Assembly (NCBI RefSeq): GCF_027595985.1
Contig: NC_073304.1
Span: forward strand, 216,224,500 to 216,288,499
DNA length: 64,000 bases
Reading direction: 5' to 3'
Source of the DNA: Sorex araneus
Lineage: Eukaryota > Chordata > Mammalia > Eulipotyphla > Soricidae
Both the position numbers and the translations under genes were made by a program. Positions 11,301-19,176 of this stretch are shown piece after piece (within the stretch, counting starts at the first letter, position 1; each line of letters opens with the position of its first letter). The notes under the pieces are model-generated. The model made no database searches, was not told where the DNA came from, and was given only the letters and a program-made list of their open reading frames with translations.

Positions 11301-13792
11301 CACAGGCAGACAAAGGGAAGCGGAAAATGAGGTTGAGGTGACAGGGTGGCCTCTGCTGGGCCCTGGGGGAAGGCCAGGGCCCCAAATCTCCCAGGGGGCC
11401 AGCCTGAGAGCAGCCGCAGGGAGATACCACATTTTCAACTCAGTCGTGAGGGGCTCTCAGGCAGTAGAAGGTGGCGGGATGGATGGGCTGTTGGGGACTG
11501 TCAGGGGGTTTTGGCTGAGGGTGGAGCTTGGGGGAAGTGAACTTAGTCCACTATCTAGAGCAAGCTAAGGGGATTCCAAGGTGGTCCCAAGGTTGGGGGC
11601 GGGCGCAGAGGAAGTCTGGAGTGGACACTGCAGCTGCACAGGGATAGGGGAGTTTTCACTGAAGCTGATGGGGATGCTTGGCTGCTCTTGGGCCTGTGGA
11701 GAGTGGGTGTGGGGCGTGCTATGTGTACTTAGAGAGCATGAGTGCACGATGTGTGAGTGAATATGAGTGTGTGTATGAGTGAATGTGTGTATATGTGTGA
11801 TAGTTTATGTGTATATATGAGTGCAAGAGTGTATATGTGTGAGTATTGGTGAATGTGGTTGTTTATGAGTATACGTATATGTATGAGTGCGTATGCATGT
11901 ATGAGCATGAGTATATGAGTGTGAATGTGTAAAAGTTGAGTGTATGTATATATATGTAAGAGTGATGTATGTGTTTGAATGTGCATGTGTGTATGCATAA
12001 GAGGGTGTCCTTGTGAGTCTGTGTATTTGAGTCCATGTGAGTATGAGTGTGTATGAATGTGAGTGGGAGTGTCTGAGTGTTTGTATGTGTCTGTGTCTCT
12101 GTGTCTGTGAGTATGTGTATGTGTGTCTGTGGGTGGCAGTGCGTGTCTGAGTATGTGTATGTATGGTTATCTGTGTGTGTCTGTGAGTGGGAGTGAGTGT
12201 GTGTGTCTGTGAGTGGGAGTGTATGTCTGTGTCTCTGAGTGTGTCTGTGTTTGTGAGTGGGAGTTCATGTCTGTGAGTGTGTATGGTAATTTGTGTGTGT
12301 CTGAGTGGGAGTGTGTATGGGTGTCTGTGAGTGGGAGTGTCTGTTAGTGTGTGGGAGTGTGTGTATGAGTGTCTCTGTGTGTCTGAGTGTGAGTGGGTGT
12401 GTGTATATGGGTGTCCGAGTGGGAGTGTGTGAATGTCTGAGGGGTGTCTGGGTTTCTGTGAGTGGGAGTGTGTGTGTAGGTGTCTGTGTATACGGTATCT
12501 GTGGGAGTGTGTGTGAGAGTGCATGTGTGTGTGTCTGTGCCTGTAGTGGGAGTGTGTCTGGGTGTGTCTGGGAGTGTGTGAGAATGTCTGAGGGGTGTCT
12601 GTGAGTGGGAGTGTGTGTCTGTGTGTCTGAGTGGGAGTGTGTGAGAATGTCTGAGGGGTGTCTGTGAGTGGGAGTGTGTGTCTGTGTGTCTGAGTGGGAG
12701 TGTGTGAGAATGTCTGAGGGGTGTCTGTGAGTGGGAGTGTGTGTGGGTGGCCGTGTGTGGCGCGGCCGTGGGCGGTGCCTCGGGCTTACTGCCGTGTCCC
12801 CGCAGGGCTCGTGGGCGCCCAAGAAGGAGCCGTACACCCGGGAGATGCTGGCGATCTCCTTCATCTCGGCCGTCAACCGCAAGCGGAAGAAGCGGCGGGA
12901 GGCGCGGGGCCTGGGCAGCAGCACGGACGACGACTCGGAGCAGGAGGCGCACAAGGCGGGCCCGGGCGGCGCGGAGCCGGCGGCGGCGCCACTGCCGGGC
13001 GCGGCGGCCCCCGAGGCGCGCGCGGCGGCGGCGGCGGCGGACACGCGCTCCATCGTGTCGGGCTACTCCACGCTGTCCACCATGGACCGCAGCGTGTGCT
13101 CGGGCGCCGGGGGCCGGCGGGCGGGCGCGGGCGACGAGGCGGACGACGAGCGCAGCGAGCTGAGCCACGTGGAGACGGACACGGAGGGCGGCGGCGCGGG
13201 GCCCGCGGGCCGCCTGGGCCGCCGGCCGTCCTTCAGCTCGCACCGCCTCATCCCCTGCGACACGCTGGCGCGGCGCCGCCTGGCGCGCGGCCGCCCGGAC
13301 GCCGAGGGCGCGGGCGCGGGCGCGGGCCGCGGCGGGCCGCGCGCCGTCGAGGGCCCGGGCTCGGCGTCGTCCAGCAGCCAGGAGTCGCTGCGCCCCCTGG
13401 CGGCCGCGGCCGCGGCGGCGCTGGGCGCGCGGCCCTCGCGCCTGGAGGCGCTGCGCCTGCGCCTGCGCGGCACCGCCGACGACATGCTGGCCGTGCGGCT
13501 GCGGCGCCCGCTGTCCCCCGAGACGCGGCGGCGCCGCAGCAGCTGGCGGCGCCACACGGTGGTGGTGCAGAGCCCGCTCACCGACCTCAACTTCAACGAG
13601 TGGAAGGAGCTGGGCGGCGGGGGCGCCCCGGAGCCCGCCGGGCCGCGCGCGCACAGCGACAACAAGGACTCGGGCCTCAGCAGCCTGGAGTCCACCAAGG
13701 CGCGCGCCCCGCCCACGCCCGCCGACCCCGGGGCCCCGCACAGCCAGCCCCCGCGCCGCTCGGCCGCCGCCCGCCTCCACCAGTGTCTGTGA
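115..13792 (+). CDS. ARHGAP23: ARHGAP23 Rho GTPase-activating protein 23, 3' part (8 exons joined)
   Basis: Joined exons 115-193, 2599-2672, 2823-2912, 4036-4161, 6727-6768, 7014-7110, 9199-9230 and 12806-13792 give 1,527 nt, i.e. 508 residues and a TGA stop, with every phase compatible. The protein stimulates GTP hydrolysis by Rho-family GTPases at the membrane and cytoskeleton. The first four exons encode the C-terminal half of the RhoGAP fold: the LPEPL motif, then the NKMEPRNLA helix followed by VFGPTL, which contains the Asn conserved in RhoGAPs. The arginine finger, PH and PDZ regions lie upstream of the window. The tail is basic, then Ser/Pro/Ala-rich, and ends HQCL. ARHGAP21 is the close paralogue; the tail and the SRCIN1 neighbour favour ARHGAP23. 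The 5' part is missing only because the window starts inside the gene. Confidence 0.95.
543..722 (+). mobile_element. SOR-type SINE, full length
   Basis: tRNA-like head ggggctggagtgatagcac, B box GGTTCGATTCC, body ending gtgtgacccaaaaagc and A tail. This copy can serve as the reference for the family in the window. Confidence 0.93.
728..900 (+). mobile_element. SOR-type SINE, diverged
   Basis: Immediately follows the previous copy; contains gcgcttgccttgcacacagc and ggtatggccccaaaac. More mutations indicate greater age. Confidence 0.8.
915..960 (-). mobile_element. SOR-type SINE 3' fragment
   Basis: T run then tttttgggtcacaccc and gatgcacagggt; broken off at about 960. Confidence 0.6.
1130..1264 (-). 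mobile_element. SOR-type SINE, old
   Basis: Antisense order: ttggttgggggccac, gtgctggggacagaac, gcatgcaaagcctgtg, ending ctgtctcagccc. Confidence 0.6.
1308..1470 (+). mobile_element. SOR-type SINE, old, CA-tailed
   Basis: Contains gaggcacttgccctgcacgc and ggtggtcccaaacca; the A tail has become the CA microsatellite that follows. Confidence 0.7.
1469..1511 (+). repeat. (CA)n microsatellite
   Basis: About 21 CA units at the tail of the preceding SINE. Confidence 0.95.
1703..1962 (+). repeat. TG-rich degenerate microsatellite
   Basis: Interspersed tgtgtgtc, tgtatg and acacat units, GU-rich in ARHGAP23 pre-mRNA. Confidence 0.85.
2138..2314 (-). mobile_element. SOR-type SINE
   Basis: Antisense copy: ttttggctttttgagtcat, gggaccatatgggatgctgg, gtcactctggcccc. 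Confidence 0.88.
2599..2672 (+). CDS. ARHGAP23: ARHGAP23 exon (RhoGAP domain)
   Basis: Acceptor tttctccag, donor GTGAGC, 74 nt. It completes the Asp codon and reads [14 protein letters not shown] and on to TLRKL, ending at phase 0. It belongs to the middle helices of the RhoGAP domain. Confidence 0.95.
2823..2912 (+). CDS. ARHGAP23: ARHGAP23 exon (RhoGAP domain)
   Basis: Acceptor ctctgcccag, donor GTGGGC, 90 nt, phase 0 to 0. It encodes [19 protein letters not shown] and ends EKNK, the start of the conserved NKMxxxNLA helix whose remainder is in the next exon. Confidence 0.95.
3042..3207 (-). mobile_element. SOR-type SINE, older, host of the next copy
   Basis: Antisense copy with cacacccggcagtgctcagg and ctacccgctgtgctctctct. 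Its left edge supplied the target site for the next insertion. Confidence 0.85.
3209..3376 (-). mobile_element. SOR-type SINE, young, with target duplication
   Basis: Near-consensus antisense copy flanked by tctctcccaatttt at 3199-3212 and 3377-3390. Confidence 0.92.
3434..3605 (+). mobile_element. SOR-type SINE, old
   Basis: Contains ggctggagagagacgacag, gattcctgagtgcagagcca and ctagatgtgaccctc; ends in an A-rich tail. Confidence 0.8.
4036..4161 (+). CDS. ARHGAP23: ARHGAP23 exon (conserved RhoGAP NLA..FGP helix)
   Basis: Acceptor ccccgcccag, donor GTAAGC, 126 nt, phase 0 to 0. It begins [20 protein letters not shown] and ends ETLIQH, the last part of the RhoGAP fold. The Asn of NLA contacts the GTPase in known RhoGAP structures. 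Confidence 0.95.
4330..4467 (+). repeat. 12-bp-type minisatellite with splice-donor-like units
   Basis: About eleven diverged units of the form (g)gggtgagtgca, gggtaagtgca or gggtgaatgca. It starts 170 bp after the exon donor at 4162, on the sense strand of ARHGAP23. Confidence 0.85.
4468..5788 (+). other. ARHGAP23 intron segment
   Basis: Only a 22-base T run (about 4750-4771) and an (AATG)n run at 5576-5604 are recognisable. The rest is unique intron sequence with nothing I can identify. Confidence 0.6.
5576..5604 (+). repeat. (AATG)n tetranucleotide repeat
   Basis: Seven imperfect units of gaat/aatg. Confidence 0.85.
5790..5880 (-). mobile_element. SOR-type SINE fragment
   Basis: Antisense 3' half: cactggcagtgctcagggct, ctgcactcaggaattactcc, then truncated after gggaccgtatga. 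Confidence 0.75.
6134..6372 (+). repeat. TG/CA alternating repeat tract
   Basis: Degenerate tgtgtg, catgtgtg and catacatg units, mostly alternating purine-pyrimidine, 355 bp before the acceptor at 6726. Confidence 0.85.
6727..6768 (+). CDS. ARHGAP23: ARHGAP23 short exon after the RhoGAP domain
   Basis: A 42-nt exon, phase 0 to 0 (acceptor ctcctccgcag, donor GTGAGT), reading [14 protein letters not shown]. This acidic linker follows the RhoGAP domain in the ARHGAP21/23 family. Confidence 0.93.
7014..7110 (+). CDS. ARHGAP23: ARHGAP23 exon (linker)
   Basis: Acceptor ctgcccgcag, donor GTGAGG, 97 nt. It reads [20 protein letters not shown] and on to PPGDPGS, ending after one base. The [13 protein letters not shown] block is shared with ARHGAP21. 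Confidence 0.94.
7798..7932 (+). mobile_element. SOR-type SINE, old
   Basis: Contains gcggccttgcacacagcaga, ggattcaatccccagcac and agcactgccaggagtgatcc; the middle is partly deleted. Confidence 0.75.
7936..8092 (+). mobile_element. SOR-type SINE, old
   Basis: Contains ttggagcagtaatgtagc, gacgcttgccttcctg, tccccagcaccctacatgg and ccagctgtggcccaaaggca. Confidence 0.75.
8104..8285 (+). mobile_element. SOR-type SINE, full length, young
   Basis: Near-consensus copy from ggggctggagcgatagcaca to its A tail, which continues into a GAAA microsatellite. Confidence 0.93.
8286..8378 (+). repeat. (GAAA)n microsatellite
   Basis: About 20 GAAA units that grew from the A tail of the SINE at 8104-8285. Confidence 0.95.
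8379..9198 (+). other. ARHGAP23 intron segment
   Basis: Unique intron sequence; apart from the acceptor tract before 9199 I recognise nothing. Confidence 0.6.
9199..9230 (+). CDS. ARHGAP23: ARHGAP23 microexon (32 nt)
   Basis: Acceptor cttgccaacag, donor GTGAGT. The 32 nt complete an Asp codon and encode [10 protein letters not shown], ending at phase 0. Skipping it would shift the frame of the last exon, so it is probably constitutive. Confidence 0.9.
10062..10297 (-). mobile_element. Second SINE type: SOR-like head, distinct body, (ACAGTG)n tail
   Basis: Read on the minus strand: head gatagcacagaggcagggtg, B box GGTTCGATTCC, a body unlike the other copies (cggagagcccggcaagctac, caatggagatgttactgg) and an (ACAGTG)n tail instead of poly(A). 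A 10-bp duplication actcccctca flanks it (10052-10061, 10298-10307). It is the only copy in the window. I recall similar sequences being common in shrew DNA. Confidence 0.8.
10656..10773 (+). repeat. 118-bp duplicated block, copy 1
   Basis: Starts tagacaatattctgacac and ends cacagcattgtc; about 96% identical to 11044-11161. Confidence 0.9.
10995..11246 (-). mobile_element. SOR-type SINE interrupted by the duplicated block
   Basis: The left arm (gggctcactcctggcagtgc, gggggaccatatg, to 11043) and right arm (from 11162: gaatccgggtcagcc, gtttctccagccc) are parts of one antisense SINE, separated by the 118-bp block. Confidence 0.75.
11044..11161 (+). repeat. 118-bp duplicated block, copy 2
   Basis: Differs from copy 1 (10656-10773) at about five positions; sits inside a SINE. 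Confidence 0.9.
11728..12760 (+). repeat. 1-kb TG-rich satellite in the last ARHGAP23 intron
   Basis: Sense-strand units of gtgtgtctgtgagtggga type and tgtatgagtg type run almost to the acceptor of the terminal exon. The 3' part forms a regular 63-bp repeat. Confidence 0.9.
12560..12745 (+). repeat. 63-bp minisatellite (about 3 units)
   Basis: Each unit contains gtgtgagaatgtctgagggg and gtctgtgagtgggagtgtgt; successive units are nearly identical. Confidence 0.85.
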
Positions 13793-13800
13793 CGGGGCTC
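12750..13800. promoter_or_regulatory. Exonic CpG island over the ARHGAP23 last exon
   Basis: Very high CpG density coincides with the coding exon. No separate transcript start is evident, so this is probably an exonic, gene-body island. Confidence 0.6.
12806..13792 (+). CDS. ARHGAP23: ARHGAP23 terminal coding exon
   Basis: Acceptor tgtccccgcag; 328 codons and a TGA stop. It starts [20 protein letters not shown], followed by a Lys/Arg-rich segment (NRKRKKRRE), a Ser/acidic stretch, [40 protein letters not shown] and the end RLHQCL. The exon is extremely GC-rich with mostly G or C third positions, and has two alanine runs (about 13021-13041 and 13399-13423). The polypyrimidine tract is short and a TG-rich repeat precedes it. 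Confidence 0.95.
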   Translation, partial: GSWAPKKEPYTREMLAISFISAVNRKRKKRREARGLGSSTDDDSEQEAHKAGPGGAEPAAAPLPGAAAPEARAAAAAADTRSIVSGYSTLSTMDRSVCSGAGGRRAGAGDEADDERSELSHVETDTEGGGAGPAGRLGRRPSFSSHRLIPCDTLARRRLARGRPDAEGAGAGAGRGGPRAVEGPGSASSSSQESLRPLAAAAAAALGARPSRLEALRLRLRGTADDMLAVRLRRPLSPETRRRRSSWRRHTVVVQSPLTDLNFNEWKELGGGGAPEPAGPRAHSDNKDSGLSSLESTKARAPPTPADPGAPHSQPPRRSAAARLHQCL

Positions 13801-14910
13801 CCCGGGCGCCCCCCTTCCCGAGCCCGGGACCCCCCGGATCATCTCTGGGCCGTGCACGGAATTGGGGCCGCAGAGGAGAAGCTGGGACTGGGCAGAGGGC
13901 GGGGCGGGGCGGTGGAGAGGGTACCCCCAAGTCTCGGGCAGAGAGACTGGGTGTCGCTGGCTTTCACTTTTTCCTTCCACCCCCCACTAGCCCCTGCTCC
14001 TACCGGGGTGGACGTAGGGATTGGGGGCGCGGTGGGGGGGGCACTGCCTTAGGTGTGCACAGGGCTGCCCCACCCCCTTGCTGCTCTTCAGACCCGAGAA
14101 GGAGGTGGTGACAGCGAGTGTCACCAGGGTTACCCCCCCAGACCCACCCTTTGCCAACCTCTAAGCCCTAGACACCCGCCCCCCGCCCCGCAAAAATAAA
14201 TAACAACAACAACAAAAAAAAAAAAACGGCAAGCGCGTTGACTATGGGGAGCTGTTATTCCCCAGTTTGGGGAAGGCTGAATCCCCCTGACTAGACCGCC
14301 CTGTTCTGTCTTTCAGGGGTGTCTGCTGCACACTCGGGCACAGACATCCCGCCCCCCAGTTTATCCTCCTTAGGATGGCCCCAGTCAAATGCCCCCGTCT
14401 GTCTGTCTGTCTGACTCACGCACACAGCACACACCGACTCGTTGCCCGACTCCGGGTCTGAGCTGGTTCCTTTAGGATGGGCGGGACCCAGTCCCCTCCG
14501 CACCCCCCCCCCATGTTGTAAATAGATCACAAGCCTCCCCACACACACACACATACACACCCTCACTCATTCCAGGGAAGCCCCATGGGGTTGTGAACCC
14601 CGCTGCCCCCCACGGTCCCCCTTTCTCAGTACACCTCGTTTTATGCAAAGACTTGCTGTAGATTTCTCCCTCCCCTCCCTCTTGTAAATATTGTCTCAAT
14701 GTGTAACATATTATAAAGAATTTATAAGGATTTTTAAAGCTGTTTTGCTCATTTAAAAGAAGTGTTGTAACAGTGTTGGAGCCGCATGTCCCCTTCTACT
14801 GTGTGCTTTGACACACCTCTCTAGGCGACAACTAAGATTTCCCGCTTCTGAAAAGTTGTGTCTTAAAGTATAGTATATATCTTGGAAATAAATGGCCTTC
14901 CTGGAGGCTG
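13793..14910 (+). other. ARHGAP23: ARHGAP23 3' UTR
   Basis: Non-coding sequence between the TGA and the best poly(A) signal. It is C-rich at first and AT-rich after about 14640. It includes a short CA run near 14541-14561 and an A-rich stretch with an AATAAA-like motif near 14194-14220. The end is set by the signal at 14887-14892. Confidence 0.8.
14887..14892 (+). promoter_or_regulatory. ARHGAP23: ARHGAP23 poly(A) signal AATAAA
   Basis: Canonical AATAAA about 1.1 kb after the stop, followed by GT/T-rich sequence (cttgcttgttttggaggg) at about 14919-14937, as expected of a downstream element. Cleavage is predicted near 14905-14915. Confidence 0.8.
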
Positions 14911-15134
14911 GAGTCTGCCTTGCTTGTTTTGGAGGGTGGGGTGGAACGGGAGGTGAGTGAAGGGAAGGTTGAGGCAAACTTAAGCCTCCTGGCGGCTTTG
15001 TGGGGTTCCCCATCTGAGCAAGGACTTGGGCACAGAGAACCTCCTAGAAGACCCGTGAGGCCTGGGTTCACTCCCTAGCACTGCAGCAACACTGATGCAG
15101 CCGCACAGTAATAAATAGATGACTTGATTTATTT

Positions 15135-15291
15135 GTTTTGTTTGGGGGCCACACCCTGCTGTGTTCAGGTTTTAGTCCTGGCTCTGTGCTCCTGGCGGTG
15201 CTGGGGACCATGTAGGATGCTAGGGATTGAACCTGGTTCAGCTGTGTGCAAGACAAAAGCCCTACCTGCTGTACTATTGCTCCGGGCCCAA
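15135..15291 (-). mobile_element. SOR-type SINE, old
   Basis: Antisense: tttgtttgggggccacaccc, gggattgaacctggttcagc, gtactattgctccgggccc. Confidence 0.82.
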
Positions 15292-15470
15292 ATGATTTAA
15301 TTTTAAAAGGAAAAGAACTACTAAAGATAACCAGGCTAGCTAAAATGCAAGGGCGATGGATGGTAGTTTGAGCTCAAAGAAAGAAACAGTAGGGTGATGC
15401 CAGGCATCAGGAAAGACATTATAAAGACTTTTTTTTGATAAATCTTTTTTGTCTTTAAAGGGCAGCTGTG

Positions 15471-15655
15471 GGGCCGGAGAGATAGCACAGTGGGTAGGGC
15501 GTTTGCCTTGCACGCAGCCAACCCGGGTTTGAATCCCAGCATCCCATATGGTCCCCTGAGCACCGCCAGGAGTAATTCCTGAGTGCAGAGCCAGGAGTAA
15601 CCCCTGTGCATTGCCGGGTGTGACCCAAAAAGCAAAAAAAAAAAAAAAAAAAAAA
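15471..15655 (+). mobile_element. SOR-type SINE, full length, with target duplication
   Basis: Near-consensus, A tail of about 25; flanked by aaagggcagctgt (left) and aaagggcagttgt (right). Confidence 0.92.
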
Positions 15656-15808
15656 AGGGCAGTTGTATAAAGCATTACTGCAAAACTGTTGACAGGCTTA
15701 TGTGGAAAGATGAAGTTTGTATGACAATCATATGAAAGAACAGGGAGGGAATGGGGCGACAATGAAACAAAGGTTTTGTATTCTAGTAAGATTAAATTAG
15801 AGGGGCCA

Positions 15809-15985
15809 GGGGCTGGAGCGATAGCATAGCTGGTAGGGCGTTTGCCTTGCACGCAGCTGACCGAGGTTCGAATCCCAGCATCCCATAAGGTCCCCTGAGC
15901 ACCGCCAGGAGTAATTCCTGAGTGCAGAGCCAAGAGAAACCCCTGTGCATTGCTGGGTGTGACCCAAAAAAGAAAAAAAAAAAAA
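15809..15985 (+). mobile_element. SOR-type SINE, second insertion at a shared site
   Basis: Near-consensus copy inserted at the 5' edge of the next SINE; both sides carry agattaaa(t/g)tagaggggccag. Confidence 0.92.
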
Positions 15986-15997
15986 GATTAAAGTAGA

Positions 15998-16173
15998 GGG
16001 GCCAGAGGAATTGTACAGCAGGTAGGGTGTTTGCCTTACATATGGTCCACCCAGGTTCGATCTCTGACATCCCCTATGGTTTCTGAGCACTGTCAGGAGT
16101 AATTCCTGAGTGCAGAGTCAAGAGTAACACCTGAGCATTTTGCTGGGTGTGACCCAAAAAGACACAGACAAAA
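15998..16173 (+). mobile_element. SOR-type SINE, first insertion at the shared site
   Basis: Starts ggggccagaggaattgtaca; agattaaattaga lies at its 3' edge and at 15789, beyond the later insertion. Confidence 0.88.
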
Positions 16174-16190
16174 AGATTAAATTAGAATCA

Positions 16191-16545
16191 GAGGTTGGAG
16201 TGACAGTACAGCTGGAAGGGTGTTTGCCTTGCATGCAGAGACCCGGGTTTGATTTCAGGGGCTGGAGCAATAGCACAGCGGGTAGGGCGTTTGCCTTGCA
16301 TGCGGCCAACCCGGGTTCAATTCCCAGCATCCATATGGTCCCCTGAGCACCACCAGGAGCAATTCCTGAGTGCATGAGCCAGGAGTAACCCCTGTGCATC
16401 GCCGAGTGTGACCCAAAAAAAAGCAAAAAAATAAATAAATATGATTTCAACAAGCCCCACCTAGAGTGATCCCTGAGTGGAGAGCCTGGAGTAAACCCTA
16501 ACACCACCAATTGTAGCACCCCCCCCCCACAAACAAACAAGACGG
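16191..16545 (+). mobile_element. SOR-type SINE, third at the shared site, split by a nested copy
   Basis: The parts 16191-16257 and 16442-16545 are one old SINE; ttaaattagaatcag on the left and ttaaatttgaatcag on the right fit its target duplication. Confidence 0.8.
16258..16441 (+). mobile_element. SOR-type SINE nested in the previous one
   Basis: Near-consensus copy with tgatttca on both sides (16250-16257, 16442-16449). Confidence 0.9.
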
Positions 16546-16572
16546 TTAAATTTGAATCAGTCTATTATATTT

Positions 16573-16729
16573 GGGGGCGTGGGATACCTTCAGAAGTACT
16601 CAGGGTCTAGAGGCTCATTGCTCAGAGATTGATCACCTCCTCTGCTCAGGGGACCATATGCAGTGTTGGGGATTGGACCTGTGTAGGCCGAGAGCAAGGT
16701 GCCTCAGCTCCCATACTATCTCTCTGGCC
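16573..16729 (-). mobile_element. SOR-type SINE, very old
   Basis: Antisense: ctcaggggaccatatgcagt, ttggggattggacctgtgta, actatctctctggccc. Confidence 0.72.
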
Positions 16730-16744
16730 CTACTTAGAGTGTGT

Positions 16745-16908
16745 GTTTTGGTTTGGGGGCTGCACTGGAGGTGCTAGCAGTAACTCATGACCTTGCACTC
16801 AAGGATCAGTCCTGGTGGGGTTCGGGGAACGTCGGGTGCTGAGGATAGAATCCAGTTCAGCTGCGTGCAAGTCAAGTGCCTTACCTGCAGTAGTGCCACT
16901 CTGGCCCC
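16745..16908 (-). mobile_element. SOR-type SINE, very old
   Basis: Antisense: tttggtttgggggctgcact, gaatccagttcagctgcgtg, gtgccactctggcccc. Confidence 0.75.
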
Positions 16909-16937
16909 TTCCACTTGTCAGTTTTTAAGGACCCCCC

Positions 16938-17117
16938 ACTTTTTTTTTTTTTTGCTTTTTGGGTCACACCCGGCGATGCACAGGGGTTACCCCTGGCTCA
17001 TGCACTCAGGAATCACTCCTGGCAGTGCTCGGGGGACCATACGGGATGTTGGGAATCAAACCCAGGTCAGCCGCATGCAAGGTAAATGCCTACCCGCTGT
17101 GCTCTCTCTCCAGCCCC
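16938..17117 (-). mobile_element. SOR-type SINE, young, with target duplication
   Basis: Near-consensus antisense copy flanked by aaggacccc at 16927-16935 and 17118-17126. Confidence 0.9.
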
Positions 17118-17407
17118 AAGGACCCCTACTAAAATGTGCCATGCTCCCAGAGTTGGTCCTGCTTCCTAGTGGAACTTTTCATCACAGCTCTAGATTTTGC
17201 TCAGGGAGTATAAGCCTTTGCTTTCTCAGAGTGAGGAGGGGGGCTCCCCTGCTAGACACTGAACCTCGTCCCATGAGCAGCGGTGGGGAGTGGACTCTGG
17301 CAGGATGACCTGACTGCCAGCCCGGCACAGTTCCTGGCGTGCAGCCCACAGCCTTTTACTTGATCTCGAGCTGTCCACAAACAAATGCTTCCAGAAAGTG
17401 AACGTTT

Positions 17408-17612
17408 GTGGCTTGGTGGCAGAGCACAGGCTTCGTATATGAGAGGCTCTGGCTTCCACCTCTAGTACCACCATTTTTTTTTTTTAAAAAGCACATGAGG
17501 TTTGGCCAGAGGGCTGCTTGGCAAGGTGCTCAGACATGTGGCTCAGTGGTAGAGTGCCAGCCTGGCCAGCAGGAGGCCACTGAGTCCAATCTCCCCTGCT
17601 CAACTTGGGGAA
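17408..17612 (+). repeat. Two short tRNA-like old repeat fragments
   Basis: ggcttggtggcagagcacag (about 17411) and tggctcagtggtagagtgcc (about 17540) resemble A-box regions of a different, older tRNA-derived SINE. Family not identified. Confidence 0.4.
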
Positions 17613-17639
17613 TCCCTAGGACCAGACAAAAGTGCTATT

Positions 17640-17813
17640 TCTTTTGTTTTTGTTTGTTTATGGGCCACATTTGGGATTACTCAGGGCTTAGTCCTGGCTC
17701 TTAGCCCAGGATCCACTCCTGGTGGGCTTGGAGGACCAGATGGGGTGCCGGGAATCAAATCTGGGTCAGCTGCCTGCAAAGCAAGCACCCTCCCCGCTGT
17801 CCTATCGCTCTGA
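17640..17813 (-). mobile_element. SOR-type SINE, old
   Basis: Antisense: gtttatgggccacatttggg, ggggtgccgggaatcaaatc, gtcctatcgctctgatccc. Confidence 0.82.
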
Positions 17814-17887
17814 TCCCGAAAGGGTGTATCAGGATCAGATCATGTGTGCCCTGGTCATCTAAAGGACAACAAAGAGAAGGAAGTTGA

Positions 17888-18060
17888 TGGGGGGAGCAAT
17901 TAGTACGGCAGATAAGGCACTTGCCTTGCATATAGCTAACCTGGGTTCAAGCTTCATCATTCCCCTGAGCACCACGAGGACTGATTCCAGAGTGCAGTTA
18001 GGAGTAACTCTTGAGCACTGCCCCGTATGGCCCCAAAACTAAAAAATATAAAAAGAATTT
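17888..18060 (+). mobile_element. SOR-type SINE, old
   Basis: Contains gggggagcaattagtacggc, gcacttgccttgcatatagc and gccccgtatggccccaaaac. Confidence 0.8.
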
Positions 18061-18079
18061 TTAAAAAGTAAACTAAAAG

Positions 18080-18257
18080 GGGGCTGGAGCGATAATACAG
18101 CGGGTAGGGTGTTTGCCGTGCACGCGGCCCACCTGGGTTTGATTCCCAGCATCCCATATGGTCCCCCAAGCACTGCCAGGAGTAATTCCTGAGTACAAAG
18201 CCAGTAATTCCTGAGCATCATAGGGTATGACCCAAAAAGTAAAAAAAAAAAAAAAAA
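18080..18257 (+). mobile_element. SOR-type SINE with 16-bp target duplication
   Basis: Near-consensus; aaaagtaaactaaaag on both sides (left at about 18064, right ending about 18270). It lies just beyond the SRCIN1 3' end. Confidence 0.92.
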
Positions 18258-18556
18258 GTAAACTAAAAGTCTCTTTCTCAGTCACCTGGAGGTGCACGCA
18301 ACACCGGCAGTTCCCTCGCTGCCAGAGGGAAGGCGCGGGCTGAGAGCTGTTAACCCAACTTGGCGTGCTCCCCTCCAGGGTTCCCTCCTGGCCCTGGTGG
18401 GCAGTAGCGCCCCCACATCCTCCTGGGCCCGGGATATACGTGGGGCTAATCGCTGCTTGGGGTTCCCTAGCTTTCACCCCACCCAGTCCAGCCCTTCCCA
18501 GGGTGGAAATAACGAGACAGCAGGTAGGAGATCCAGGAGAGGAAAAAGAAACCAGT

Positions 18557-18562
18557 TTTATT
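18557..18562 (-). promoter_or_regulatory. SRCIN1: SRCIN1 distal poly(A) signal AATAAA
   Basis: Sense-strand AATAAA in CAATAAAACTGG context, about 2.9 kb after the stop. It is the last such signal before the SINE-rich spacer. Confidence 0.7.
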
Positions 18563-19079
18563 GAAGCCCCAAACACTCGGCTAGAAAAACCGAAAAGGAA
18601 AGAGAGCGGGGAAGTGGGGAGAAGAAAAAGGACATTAAAAAAGAGACAGAAAACACAGCAACCCTTTTCCATTTAGAAATTGTCAAGTTACACCGACAGA
18701 GGTCACAGAATATCCACAGAAGCTGCCACTGCTACACCAACACGGGCCCTACGGGGGTGACAGGGTGAGGTGCGGGGTCAGGCCCGCGGGGCCCCAGTGG
18801 GAGCCCCTGTCCGAGTCTCGGGCCTGAGGCTCCCGGGGAAACAGCGTATTGTGGCAGGGGTGGGAGAGTAACCCCCCATGCGAGTAACACAGCACAGTGG
18901 GTGGGGGCTGGGGGGCCAGGTACAGGGGTCCCCCCAGATGTCTTAGTTTTCTCTTGGTCAAGCACACACTGATGGACAGAGCAGCGAGGCGCATGCAGCT
19001 GGGGAGGCAACGTGCTGTGGGCTTGGAGAGGACCTGAGGGGTGCTGGGGAGGGCAGCCGGAGCAAGTGGGGCAGGGAGA

Positions 19080-19150
19080 TGGTGCACACGCACACACGTT
19101 GGCTCGCGCACACGCACACGTGCGCGCGCACACACACGTGCACGCTCACA
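19080..19150 (+). repeat. Alternating CA/CG/GT tract in SRCIN1 3' UTR
   Basis: Alternating purine-pyrimidine runs such as acacgtgcgcgcgcacacac, a classical Z-DNA-prone composition. Confidence 0.8.
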
Positions 19151-19176
19151 GCCTCGACGCACAGCCATTCACACAT

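Larger units (their letters stand above)
14911..18539. other. Intergenic spacer between convergent ARHGAP23 and SRCIN1
   Basis: About 3.6 kb between the two predicted poly(A) sites. About twelve SOR-type SINEs in both orientations occupy most of it, many nested. No coding exon, promoter or RNA gene was recognised. Confidence 0.7.

Noticed and set aside
12344-13930. 528-codon minus-strand ORF antisense to the last ARHGAP23 exon
   Set aside because: It is a shadow of a GC-rich exon and the TG satellite (Arg/Ala-rich, then THTHT). The plus strand has the recognised protein and splice site.
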